A DNA stretch of 43,096 bases from a virus. The position numbers and the translations under genes are program-made. The stretch spans positions 1-43,096 of the IMG/VR virus record IMGVR_UViG_3300048549_001807; one strand, given 5' to 3'. The notes below the pieces were generated by a model. That model did not search any database. It was not told where the DNA came from and was given only the letters and a program-made list of their open reading frames with translations. Below, piece by piece: positions 4,953 to 11,873 of the stretch (positions are counted from its first letter, which is position 1; each line of letters begins with the position of its first letter).

Positions 4953-4981
4953 AATCTAGTTTATTTTTCGGCAAATGTCAA
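4953..4981 (-). promoter_or_regulatory. Promoter of the 74-aa paralogue, leaderless geometry
   Basis: TTGACA (4981-4976), 17-nt spacer, TAGATT (4958-4953), exactly 6 nt to the ATG at 4946. Confidence 0.75.
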
Positions 4982-5009
4982 ACTTTATTTTACTTTTTTT
5001 TAAGTTTTT

Positions 5010-5234
5010 TTATCCGTTGTATTTGTAGTTTTTATCTTGCTCAAGAGCCTTTGCCCAAGATGCTGACTCCTCGTCATGTTGAATTGAAACGATCTTTGCA
5101 TCTTTGCCGTAGTCGGCAAGTCTTTCGGCTTTGAATGTCTCAATGCATTTTACGCCTGTGGCAGTTGATCGCTCGATCTTGCCGTTGAAAGTGGATTCAA
5201 TTATTATTTTCTTGTAGTTATTTGTCTTAATCAT
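5010..5234 (-). CDS. Hypothetical small protein, 74 aa
   Basis: Start at 5234 (MIKTNNYKKIII) in the shared ATATGATTAAGAC context, 6 nt after the -10 box; an in-frame codon at 5327 would add 31 residues read through the promoter. The sequence suggests a beta-beta-alpha-beta fold (YKKIIIESTFNGKIERS, then FKAERLADYGKDAKIVSI) resembling many small single-domain phage proteins. Function unknown. Confidence 0.55.
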   Translation of the reverse strand: MIKTNNYKKIIIESTFNGKIERSTATGVKCIETFKAERLADYGKDAKIVSIQHDEESASWAKALEQDKNYKYNG

Positions 5235-5240
5235 ATGTAC

Positions 5241-5269
5241 AACATAGCATGGGAAGTGCGAAAAGTCAA
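5241..5269 (-). promoter_or_regulatory. Promoter of the 74-aa gene at 5234, leaderless geometry
   Basis: TTGACT (5269-5264), 17-nt spacer ending TGC, TATGTT (5246-5241), exactly 6 nt to the ATG. Confidence 0.7.
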
Positions 5270-5320
5270 GTATTATTTTACTTTTTTTTAAAGTTTTTTT
5301 ATATCGTAAGTCGTTAACAC

Positions 5321-5365
5321 TTAACAAGTTACATAAAAACCTAGGGCCGGAGCCCTAAGTCGTTG
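5321..5365 (-). terminator. Repeated terminator element, copy D
   Basis: Minus strand: TCAACGA, CTTAGGGC, loop TCCG, GCCCTAGG, TTTTT, GTAACTTGTTAA. Strong inner stem. It starts 13 nt past the stop of the gene at 5378. A partial extra copy of the flank (TAAGTCGTTAAC) sits beside it at about 5307-5318. Confidence 0.75.
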
Positions 5366-5377
5366 ACTCTTTGCTAC

Positions 5378-5686
5378 TTAGAACACAAGAGGATCGGGCA
5401 ACTTTTGGTTGCTAGCAAACCAATCGGATGAGTCAATTACTTGACCGTTTAGAATAGGATCGAATTTGACTTGACAAACGCCCGCATTGGCTATGCCGTT
5501 CACGCGTTCGCGTGTGGTCGGTGTGTTCCAACCTGCGAGTGACCAACGCACGAGCCCGTCGGGATCGCGTTTGACAATCGCGTTGCCATGTAGCCAAACG
5601 GTCTTGCCGTCTGTGGAAGTGTTGCCAATTGTCTTGGCTTCACCGCGTTCAAATGCTTGTTTTATTTGTGCTGTTACTTTTCGCAT
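5378..5686 (-). CDS. Conserved phage-type hypothetical protein, 102 aa
   Basis: MRKVTAQIKQAFERGEAKTI followed by GNTSTDG.TVWLHGN.I and WSLAGWNTPTTRERVNGI. This signature (A-F-x-x-G, K-T-x-G-N-T-x-T-D-G, W-L-H-G-N, L-A-G-W-x-T-P-T-T-R-x-R-x-N) belongs to a small family common in phages and prophages, without a known function to my knowledge. Own promoter with 6 nt to the ATG; terminator copy D follows. Confidence 0.75.
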   Translation of the reverse strand: MRKVTAQIKQAFERGEAKTIGNTSTDGKTVWLHGNAIVKRDPDGLVRWSLAGWNTPTTRERVNGIANAGVCQVKFDPILNGQVIDSSDWFASNQKLPDPLVF

Positions 5687-5692
5687 AATTTT

Positions 5693-5721
5693 ATTATCAA
5701 CTATTAAAGGTTGAAAGTCAA
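5693..5721 (-). promoter_or_regulatory. Promoter of the 102-aa gene, leaderless geometry
   Basis: TTGACT (5721-5716), 17-nt spacer, GATAAT (5698-5693), exactly 6 nt to the ATG at 5686. Confidence 0.65.
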
Positions 5722-5724
5722 GTT

Positions 5725-5967
5725 TTATTTTCTGTCTGCAACTTCATTATGCAGAATGTTTTGCCATGCTTTGCGAGCTTGTTGCACAGCGTGCAAGGCG
5801 TCCATAATCGCCATGCCTTCGGTGATGCCAATCTTTGAGGCGTCAGAATTTGATTGCTGAGCCAAAAAGTTTAGGTTGCCTTCTGCTTTAGAGAGTGCGA
5901 GTCCAAGATCAAGCTTGGAGTCTAATTGTTTTCTAACTTGTGCGAGTGTGTTATTGTTGTCTATCAT
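5725..5967 (-). CDS. Hypothetical helical protein, 80 aa
   Basis: MIDNNNTLAQVRKQLDSKLD start; the whole chain is predicted helical with Ala/Leu-rich amphipathic stretches (LALSKAEGNLNFLAQQ, then AIMDALHAVQQARKAW). No motif recognised. Its promoter uses TTGCAA and a weak TAAAGT, again with 6 nt to the ATG. Second gene of the module headed at 6212. Confidence 0.55.
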   Translation of the reverse strand: MIDNNNTLAQVRKQLDSKLDLGLALSKAEGNLNFLAQQSNSDASKIGITEGMAIMDALHAVQQARKAWQNILHNEVADRK

Positions 5968-5973
5968 AGTATT

Positions 5974-6002
5974 ACTTTAAGAAATTTTTTATGCAATTGC
6001 AA
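5974..6002 (-). promoter_or_regulatory. Promoter of the 80-aa gene
   Basis: TTGCAA (6002-5997), 17-nt spacer, TAAAGT (5979-5974), exactly 6 nt to the ATG at 5967. Confidence 0.5.
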
Positions 6003-6020
6003 GCAAAAAGTGAATTATTT

Positions 6021-6212
6021 TTAGCTTATCCATTCGACAAGCTCAAACTTCCGAGGCAGTCCAAACTTGGCAAGATCTTTATTTAGATCCTCAATTGTTG
6101 CGTGGTGTTCGCATTTCATCATTACATTTGAGCTGATCAGCTCGCCTGTCTTGCGGTCAATTATATTTACTTTGGCAATGAAGCCGTTTACTTTACTATT
6201 TGTCTTAATCAT
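6021..6212 (-). CDS. Hypothetical small beta-rich protein, 63 aa
   Basis: MIKTNSKVNGFIAKVNIIDR start, in the shared ATATGATTAAGAC context. The pattern suggests a small beta-sheet (FIAKVNIIDRKTGELISSNV) plus a helix (TIEDLNKDLAKF) and ends FELVEWIS. Start taken at 6212, 8 nt after the -10 box. First gene of the rightmost early module. Function unknown. Confidence 0.55.
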   Translation of the reverse strand: MIKTNSKVNGFIAKVNIIDRKTGELISSNVMMKCEHHATIEDLNKDLAKFGLPRKFELVEWIS

Positions 6213-6220
6213 ATACCTAA

Positions 6221-6249
6221 AAGGTAACATACAAGCAAGCGAATTGCAA
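6221..6249 (-). promoter_or_regulatory. Module-head promoter of the 63-aa gene
   Basis: TTGCAA (6249-6244), 17-nt spacer, TACCTT (6226-6221), 8 nt to the ATG at 6212. Confidence 0.6.
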
Positions 6250-6265
6250 GAAAAAAAACATAAAG

Positions 6266-6274
6266 TTATTCACA
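6266..6274 (+). promoter_or_regulatory. DnaA-box match TTATTCACA
   Basis: Perfect TTATNCACA match upstream of the third module-head promoter. Confidence 0.5.
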
Positions 6275-6279
6275 ATTAG

Positions 6280-6513
6280 AGAGCCTAACCCTACCCATTA
6301 AATGAATTCATTTTGGCATTGTTTTCTGTGGTAGCGGCGGGGGGTGCCTTTTTTCAATATGAAATTCATTTTATATAATTTACTACATATGTTTGGGCCA
6401 AAAAAAATCGGCGGCTATTCTAAAAATAACCATTTTATAACTATAAATATTATATATCCGCCTATATAAAAAACAAAAAAACCGTGTACATATATAAACT
6501 ATAATATATAAAT
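6280..6513. other. AT-rich gap between the early and late regions
   Basis: No gene seen. It contains a perfect 14-bp palindrome (AAATGAATTCATTT, 6300-6313), a short G-rich patch followed by CCTTTTTTC, and long A/T runs. Near its right end lie GTGTACATATA (6484-6494) and TATAATATATAAATATG directly before the phoH start, possible late promoter sequences; TATAAATA also occurs around 6439-6446. Confidence 0.5.
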
Positions 6514-7248
6514 ATGCCTCGACGCAAGAAACAACCAGAAATAGTGAACGAGGAGGATATCGAAAGAATTCGTGACTCGTTAAGTAAGATAAATATCAAG
6601 CTAAAAAAAATAAGCCTTACAGATAAACAGCTTCAATTATTAAAAATTATATTTGATAATGATAGTAAAATAATATTTATTAGTGGTCCCGCGGGAACCA
6701 GTAAGACATATGTAGCAATATATGGCGCCTTACAGCTTTACAATATGAGCAATGATCGCGGCATTACATATGTACGAACAATTGCAGAGAGTGGAGAAAA
6801 AAGTCTCGGCGCATTACCTGGAGAGATGGCTGAAAAAATTAATCCATACATGATGCCTATGAATGAAAAGCTTGACGAGCTTTTGATTCCTGGTCAAGTC
6901 AGCATTGTTAAAGACAGAGAAATCATCAAAGGAATGCCAATCAATTATCTTCGCGGCGCAAGTTGGCGCAATGAGATAGTAATCGCGGACGAATCTCAAA
7001 ATTTTACTTTTAAAGAATTAACTACATTAATGACTAGATTAGGAGAAGGCAGTAAATTACTTATTTGCGGAGATCCTATGCAAAGCGATATCAATGGAAA
7101 AAGCGGATTCGCAGACATGTATTCACTTTTTAATGATGACGAAAGTAAAGACAAGGGCATACATACATTCTATTTTGGGCCAGAAGATATTAAAAGAAGC
7201 GAAATATTAAAATATGTAATTGAAAAAATACAAAAGAAAAAAGTGTAA
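6514..7248 (+). CDS. phoH: PhoH-like ATPase, 244 aa
   Basis: P-loop GPAGTSKT (residues 58-65), Walker B region IVIADES (155-161) and the PhoH-typical continuation QNFTFKELTTLMTRLGEGSK with CGDPMQ. This is the helicase-superfamily-1-like ATPase core of PhoH proteins; the first 35 residues are a charged extension. PhoH-like genes are very common in marine and other lytic phages, where their job is unresolved (RNA metabolism or phosphate-stress response have been proposed). It is the first gene of the plus-strand late region, preceded by AT-rich promoter-like DNA with no Shine-Dalgarno. Confidence 0.9.
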   Translation: MPRRKKQPEIVNEEDIERIRDSLSKINIKLKKISLTDKQLQLLKIIFDNDSKIIFISGPAGTSKTYVAIYGALQLYNMSNDRGITYVRTIAESGEKSLGALPGEMAEKINPYMMPMNEKLDELLIPGQVSIVKDREIIKGMPINYLRGASWRNEIVIADESQNFTFKELTTLMTRLGEGSKLLICGDPMQSDINGKSGFADMYSLFNDDESKDKGIHTFYFGPEDIKRSEILKYVIEKIQKKKV

Positions 7249-7251
7249 ATT
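7243..7251 (+). promoter_or_regulatory. Late-type promoter motif GTG-TAAATT
   Basis: GTG at 7243-7245, TAAATT at 7246-7251, exactly 6 nt to the ATG at 7258; no -35 box. It overlaps the phoH stop codon. Same layout as 10849 and 12754. Confidence 0.5.
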
Positions 7252-7257
7252 TTTGCT

Positions 7258-9780
7258 ATGGGAGAAACATTTTCATCAAGCGGTTCAATTTCTATTGAAG
7301 ACGCTAGGGTTTTTATGAATGGAAAAAACGGAGTCAATATCGGAGCTTCAAACATATCCTTAATAGGTTTATTCGACACTGCCGAAAATAATTCAATCGA
7401 TCTATCTGTCGGTAATAACTATTTGCGTCCTCATCGTCTAAGCGAATTGTATGGTATGAATTATGCGACTTTCGAAGGAGCATCTAGTTCTGTAGCAAGA
7501 GAATGGGTTAAATCTATGGATTTGTCTGGTTATAATGCAAGCGATGCGAAATATGGTAATCCTTCAGTTAATTGCGAAAAAATAAGAATTTCCAGAGATG
7601 CTTCGTGGGTTGCGGGTTATTCTACTTCATTATACCCTCAAGAATCTAGTGTGAGCCAATCAAATGGTTGCAAGTCTCCACAAGTTTTTGCCCATGATAG
7701 CTTAGACCCAGAAAATACATTAAAAATTTTTCGAGCACAGGATATATCTGGAATTTACTTTGGGGATACAAGCGTTATATCTAGAGCTAAAAATTTTGAC
7801 ATGACCAAACCCACCTCTGGATCATTTCAGGGAAATGTAATTGTTGCAGCTGGCTTTCCCACAGCTAATTTAAGGGCGAATAGAGTTTCTCAAGGAATTG
7901 TTTGTGTTTGGAGATTAGCCACAAACTCTCAAACCTGGCAATTTGATGGAGCCTTACATTTGCCAACAGACACAGGAGGAAGAAATCAATTCGGGTGGAA
8001 TGTTTGCATAAGTCATGACGGCCAAACGATAGCGGTTAATAGACCTCAACAAAATGGATCGTGGAATGCTATCATATACCTCTTCAAAAGAAACTCAAGC
8101 TTGTATAACGGATCAACACCTTCAGCTTCAAGCATATTATCAAATTCTACAAATGGAGCTGCATATGGTTGGCAAGCAGCAGGAACAATCACTTTAAATG
8201 CTGACAGAGATTTGGGCTATACAATGTGCATGAACGCTGCGGGAACAAGAATTTTTTTAGGCTGTCCTCATCTTGGAGATTCTGAATTTGGTTACAATAC
8301 TGGCTCAAATGGAACTGCAACTTATATACGAAATGGATTAAAAGGTCAAAATGGGCATTATTTTCGCAATGGTTTTGTTCGTATATACGATTATAATTCT
8401 TCAAACTCTTCATGGAGCGAAATAGCTAATTTAATGCAAAGAGCGGGAACAACTACATACAATAGTAATGGTGGATTTTATGTAACAAATTCTAATTTAG
8501 GTGATATTGGAAAGTCTTGGATAACATGCAATGATTCTGGTAGTAGATTTGGAGTTTCTTGCGAACAAAAAGGAAGCATGAGTAATGGCATAGCTTCTGT
8601 TGGTGTATTTTATGAACAAAGAACTGTCTCATCATCACAAGTTTCGTCGGGCGAAATTGAGTATTCTCATTTTCAAACTAAATCTGCAGGAAATAGCTAT
8701 TGGCATTTAATGCAATCTGCTCAATCTAATTTAACATTTTCTAACGATGTTGCAGCTTCAGATCATTGTTATGAACCAGGTCAAAGAAAAAATGGCACAA
8801 CCTCTAGAGAGGGAGTAAAATCAATAAATTGGCCTTTAGTTTTAGGTTATCAGCTTCCTTATAACGATTCTGTTGCGACTTTACGAGAAATAACAAGTGC
8901 TACATACAATCAAGACAAAGACATTGTTTCTCCTTATGATTTTAATCGATCAACCTTGGGTCCAAGTATAGCAGATTGCAGAATGTCTCCGGATGGAAAT
9001 TATATATGGATATTAGAAAATGTTTGGGGAAAAACCAAAAAAAATGATAGCAGCTCAGGAAGTAGATATTGGGATTATATCCCATTTGGCTTAAGCAAAT
9101 ACCAACTACATTCTTCTGGCAAATTAGAATGGGTGGACACGGCAAACATGTCTCATGTTTCAAATTTTTCAAATTCAGACATGAATAGAACAGAATATTC
9201 TGTTGATGGAAGTTTAGATTATTTTTATAGTTTTAGTCCATATTCCCATCGAGAGGTTTTGAGTCGATACTCTCCAACAATCGTAAATGGATTATTAACC
9301 TGGAAGTTGTTGAGTTCAAGTAGTACGCTACTAACACATCCAAACCCTAATAATTCAACTATTGATTACGCAAGTATGACCGAATATTTTTCAACTCATT
9401 CAAGCACTCTTAACAGCAGAAGAGTTGCAACTTTTCACTGGCCAACCTCCGCAGATATAGCGTGGAGTGTGGCAACTGCAAATTCTAGCTCAAAAGATAT
9501 ATTTATTGTTGGAAAAGGTACAGAAGATAAAGATCAAGATGCTGGGATTTATGGTTTTGATGTTTATAATCGTACTCCTTTATCGAGTTTAAGTACAAAC
9601 AGTAAAACTTATGAACATCCAGGGTTTACAATTTCTTCAACAGCCGACGGAAATTATGACTGGATATTTGTAAATCAAGAGGCTGATGGAACTTCAATAT
9701 CTGGACACCCAAAAATTGCATTTGCCCCACTGTATTGCGGAACTTGGGCTCTAGGGGAATCAGGGGGGAGCATTAATTGA
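7258..9780 (+). CDS. Large beta-propeller-like virion or adhesin protein, 840 aa
   Basis: Largest gene of the late region. At least six S-x-D/A-G-x-x-(h)-x-V/G repeats (ISHDGQTIAVNRP, MNAAGTRIFLGCP, CNDSGSRFGVSCE, MSPDGNYIWILEN, STADGNYDWIFVN and near the N-terminus ISRDASWVAGYS) resemble blades of FG-GAP/WD-like beta-propellers. The first about 70 residues (FSSSGSISIEDARVFMNGKN ... NYLRPHRLSELYGMNY) look like the attachment region of phage tail or fibre proteins. The chain is rich in Ser, Asn, Gly and Tyr with no signal peptide. A receptor-binding fibre or decoration adhesin is the likely role; a secreted protein is less likely. Confidence 0.6.
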   Translation: MGETFSSSGSISIEDARVFMNGKNGVNIGASNISLIGLFDTAENNSIDLSVGNNYLRPHRLSELYGMNYATFEGASSSVAREWVKSMDLSGYNASDAKYGNPSVNCEKIRISRDASWVAGYSTSLYPQESSVSQSNGCKSPQVFAHDSLDPENTLKIFRAQDISGIYFGDTSVISRAKNFDMTKPTSGSFQGNVIVAAGFPTANLRANRVSQGIVCVWRLATNSQTWQFDGALHLPTDTGGRNQFGWNVCISHDGQTIAVNRPQQNGSWNAIIYLFKRNSSLYNGSTPSASSILSNSTNGAAYGWQAAGTITLNADRDLGYTMCMNAAGTRIFLGCPHLGDSEFGYNTGSNGTATYIRNGLKGQNGHYFRNGFVRIYDYNSSNSSWSEIANLMQRAGTTTYNSNGGFYVTNSNLGDIGKSWITCNDSGSRFGVSCEQKGSMSNGIASVGVFYEQRTVSSSQVSSGEIEYSHFQTKSAGNSYWHLMQSAQSNLTFSNDVAASDHCYEPGQRKNGTTSREGVKSINWPLVLGYQLPYNDSVATLREITSATYNQDKDIVSPYDFNRSTLGPSIADCRMSPDGNYIWILENVWGKTKKNDSSSGSRYWDYIPFGLSKYQLHSSGKLEWVDTANMSHVSNFSNSDMNRTEYSVDGSLDYFYSFSPYSHREVLSRYSPTIVNGLLTWKLLSSSSTLLTHPNPNNSTIDYASMTEYFSTHSSTLNSRRVATFHWPTSADIAWSVATANSSSKDIFIVGKGTEDKDQDAGIYGFDVYNRTPLSSLSTNSKTYEHPGFTISSTADGNYDWIFVNQEADGTSISGHPKIAFAPLYCGTWALGESGGSIN

Positions 9781-9781
9781 T

Positions 9782-9976
9782 ATGAAAATATTTAGTATAA
9801 AGCACAAAAGAGATGATCTTTTTGTTATTTATTTAAATAATCTATATGAAATAGATCAAAAATTTAAAAGTAAACTTGAGGCCCAAATTTTAATAGATCA
9901 AATAAAATCTTTAAGCGAAGAAGAAATTATCACAAAATATACAAAATATTCTCAAGATAAAAATATATGCAACTAA
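9782..9976 (+). CDS. Hypothetical small protein, 64 aa
   Basis: MKIFSIKHKRDDLFVIYLNN start; charged, alpha/beta, with a C-terminal helix (SEEEIITKYTKYSQDKN). An AGGGGGGAG lies about 10 nt upstream inside the end of the large propeller gene, and only one base separates the two genes, so it is translated from the same mRNA. Possibly a chaperone or assembly factor for the upstream protein, judged by position only. Confidence 0.5.
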   Translation: MKIFSIKHKRDDLFVIYLNNLYEIDQKFKSKLEAQILIDQIKSLSEEEIITKYTKYSQDKNICN

Positions 9977-10278
9977 AAATCCAATCTTGCTTATCAGAAC
10001 CTCCGAGCGAAATATCTTGTTTTCGCGATGTTACATTATATGCAAAAACTTATATTTTCGAGGATATATTACTTGAATGTGCTCCTGGCACACGAACCAT
10101 GTATTGGGAGTGGTTAAAATCTTATGGTGCTCACGATTTTATTTCTGAGCTTATCTTGGAGAGCGAAAAAGAGCCCGGATACAGTATAGGAACTGCACCG
10201 GGCTACAATATTGTAACAGACCGAATCGCCTGCTATAATCTGGGCGAAATTATTAACTCGCTACAGCGGCTTCGTTAG
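9967..10278 (+). CDS. Hypothetical protein, 103 aa
   Basis: MQLKIQSCLSEPPSEISCFR start; the central part contains APGTRTMYWEWLKSYGAHDFI. It overlaps the preceding gene by 10 nt and its 3' end overlaps the convergent minus-strand gene at 10253 by 26 nt. No family recognised. Tail-fibre assembly or attachment is conceivable from position, nothing more. Confidence 0.5.
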   Translation: MQLKIQSCLSEPPSEISCFRDVTLYAKTYIFEDILLECAPGTRTMYWEWLKSYGAHDFISELILESEKEPGYSIGTAPGYNIVTDRIACYNLGEIINSLQRLR

Positions 10279-10576
10279 TCTCTTCGGAAATTTCTTCTAC
10301 CGCTTCATCGGCGGCAGATTCTGTTTTAGCTTTTTCTACAGCTTGTAGCAATTCAGTAACTTGATCATCTGTCATTTCTGACACTTGATTTTTTCCTTGT
10401 TCAATCGCTCTGTTTTGTACTAATTGCATCACTGCAGAAAGAGAAACTTGAGACAATGCTTCGCTTAATGTAGCTCTATTTAAAAATTCATTCGCTAGAG
10501 TAAGCGCAGCTTGTTCGCGTTCCTGCGAGACGTTATTTTCGGACTGTTCTTTATTTTCGGGGTTTTGATCTGTCAT
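10253..10576 (-). CDS. Acidic Glu/Ala-rich protein on the opposite strand, 107 aa
   Basis: MTDQNPENKEQSENNVSQER start, helical core (AALTLANEFLNRATLSEALS) and very acidic C-terminus (AADEAVEEISEETNEAAVAS). It is one of three minus-strand genes within an otherwise plus-strand late block. The upstream sequence AAAACTAAAAATTATATATA, followed by ATATAAAAC before the ATG, resembles that of the minus-strand gene at 12524, suggesting shared control. No family recognised. Confidence 0.6.
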   Translation of the reverse strand: MTDQNPENKEQSENNVSQEREQAALTLANEFLNRATLSEALSQVSLSAVMQLVQNRAIEQGKNQVSEMTDDQVTELLQAVEKAKTESAADEAVEEISEETNEAAVAS

Positions 10577-10611
10577 GTTTTATATTATATATAATTTTTA
10601 GTTTTTAAATT

Positions 10612-10806
10612 TTAATTTTGATTATATAATGGGTTTTGATTTGGCGACTGTGTTCTGATGTTGTACAGATTATGAAATATAACTTGTTGTTGTAGTGTGC
10701 GGATTTCCTCGTGTTGATTTTGTATTAATTTATTTTGGTCCCACATAAACCACATCATATAAAATATCAGCAACAAAATACTTATAATGCTCAAATGATC
10801 ATTCAT
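10612..10806 (-). CDS. Small membrane-anchored protein, 64 aa
   Basis: Start placed at 10806 (MNDHLSIISILLLIFYMMWF), giving an N-terminal transmembrane helix (about residues 5-22) followed by a Gln/Asn-rich cytoplasmic or periplasmic coil (QNKLIQNQHEEIRTLQQQ). The longer frame reaching 10956 would overlap the divergent gene at 10864 and adds an implausible Cys/Phe-rich segment. Topology (short N-terminus, helix, coiled coil) recalls Rz-like inner-membrane spanin subunits, but it is short and distant from the lysis genes, so this remains open. Confidence 0.5.
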   Translation of the reverse strand: MNDHLSIISILLLIFYMMWFMWDQNKLIQNQHEEIRTLQQQVIFHNLYNIRTQSPNQNPLYNQN

Positions 10807-10848
10807 TAATATATAGTATGGAAAAAAACAAAAAAATATATTATAATT

Positions 10849-10857
10849 GTGTAAAAT
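10849..10857 (+). promoter_or_regulatory. Late-type promoter motif GTG-TAAAAT
   Basis: GTG at 10849-10851, TAAAAT at 10852-10857, exactly 6 nt to the ATG at 10864; the 17-35 nt upstream are only A/T runs with no -35 box. Confidence 0.55.
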
Positions 10858-10863
10858 AAAGTT

Positions 10864-11349
10864 ATGGCAGAAAAAACTATAGATGATCTTCCTGAGTTGC
10901 AGGTTCAAAATGCAAACCCGAATCAAGACGTTATTATTGCCCAAAAAGCAGATCAAACAACATACAAGCTATCTTTAAATAATTTTAATAACGAAGTCAC
11001 AAGAAATATCACAGCTGTGTCTCCCTCGCAACAATTGGAGAAACCTACTCTAGTTGTAAAGCAATCAGAAAGAAAAGTCTACGATTTATCTGTTCCTGAT
11101 GATGCAAAAATAGCTGTAATGTCTTTATATTGGGTAGGAAGCTATCCAACTATAAAATTAAAATATTTCAATAATGCTAATTTTTCTGGTAATGGTTTTT
11201 CGTATAATTTTAGTAGGCATCGAGCTGGAAGAATGGGAGGAGATCATATTTTTGTGCCAATTATTAATAAAAAAGTTTATTTTCTGTATGAATATCGACA
11301 TATTTCTCATGCTGCAAATGCAGAATTAAGATTATTGGGTTACATATAA
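10864..11349 (+). CDS. Fibre-type protein with IDDLP N-terminal module, paralogue 1, 161 aa
   Basis: The N-terminus (IDDLPELQ...NQDVIIAQKADQTTYKLSLNNF) shares I-x-D-L-P, (D)-x-x-I-V/A-Q/H-K and T-Y-K positions with the next two genes. The rest (about residues 55-161) is a Tyr/Asn-rich beta domain ending LLGYI, comparable with HGYC and QGYS in the other two. The common N-terminus probably docks to the virion while the C-terminal beta domain binds a ligand. It stands first in a coupled three-gene set behind a late-type promoter. Confidence 0.55.
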   Translation: MAEKTIDDLPELQVQNANPNQDVIIAQKADQTTYKLSLNNFNNEVTRNITAVSPSQQLEKPTLVVKQSERKVYDLSVPDDAKIAVMSLYWVGSYPTIKLKYFNNANFSGNGFSYNFSRHRAGRMGGDHIFVPIINKKVYFLYEYRHISHAANAELRLLGYI

Positions 11350-11873
11350 TGAATAAACAAATTCAAGATCTTCCAAATTTAAGCCAAAATAACCTTGATA
11401 TAAATTCTGATTTTTTGATCGTGCAAAAACCTGGCGCGGATACATACAAGATGTTGATCAAGAACGCTTATAATACTTCATTGTCATCATTGATTATGTT
11501 TGACGACGAAATTATTATTGACAGTTGGGCAAACGGAACAACCGGAAGAAAAACTTACTCAACCAATCCTATTGTTGATCAAAATGGAAGCCAAATCGCA
11601 AGTCTCAATGTTGCCAATTTTGTTTATTGTAGCATTTTGCAAGTTGGCCAAGCTCATCCTCGGTTAGGTTTTTCTTATTTTTCTAGTTTAAATAGTAATG
11701 ATAATACTACTCCTGAAAACGAAGTTTATTTTGATTTATCTTATTATGATAGGGCCAAAGAGGATACTTGGTATTTTTTGATTCCAATTTTAAATAACAA
11801 TATTGAATTAAATATTTCAGTTGTTTATCATGGAAATCAATTTACCCAATTTAGATTTCACGGTTATTGCTAA
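11349..11873 (+). CDS. Fibre-type protein, paralogue 2, 174 aa
   Basis: N-terminal module IQDLPNLSQNNLDINSDFLI followed by VQKPGADTYKMLIKNAY corresponds to those of its neighbours; the C-terminal beta domain is different in detail and ends FRFHGYC. Start and upstream stop overlap as TAATG, so the three paralogues are translated as a coupled series. Tandem duplication followed by divergence of the ligand-binding part is the simplest reading. Confidence 0.55.
   Translation: MNKQIQDLPNLSQNNLDINSDFLIVQKPGADTYKMLIKNAYNTSLSSLIMFDDEIIIDSWANGTTGRKTYSTNPIVDQNGSQIASLNVANFVYCSILQVGQAHPRLGFSYFSSLNSNDNTTPENEVYFDLSYYDRAKEDTWYFLIPILNNNIELNISVVYHGNQFTQFRFHGYC

Larger units (their letters stand above)
6210..6280 (-). 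repeat. Module-head promoter repeat, copy 3
   Basis: Third copy of the arrangement seen at 2736..2806 and 3592..3660: TGTGAATAACTTT, A/T tract, TTGCAATTCGCTTG, TACCTT, TAGGTAT, ATG. Confidence 0.65.

Noticed and set aside
1518-5365. Terminator repeats as MITE-type mobile elements
   Set aside because: They are short, always at the 3' ends of gene modules, have hairpin plus T run, and show no target-site duplication.
6300-6313. 14-bp palindrome AAATGAATTCATTT as an operator or origin core
   Set aside because: Single copy in very AT-rich DNA with no second signal beside it; chance occurrence is plausible.
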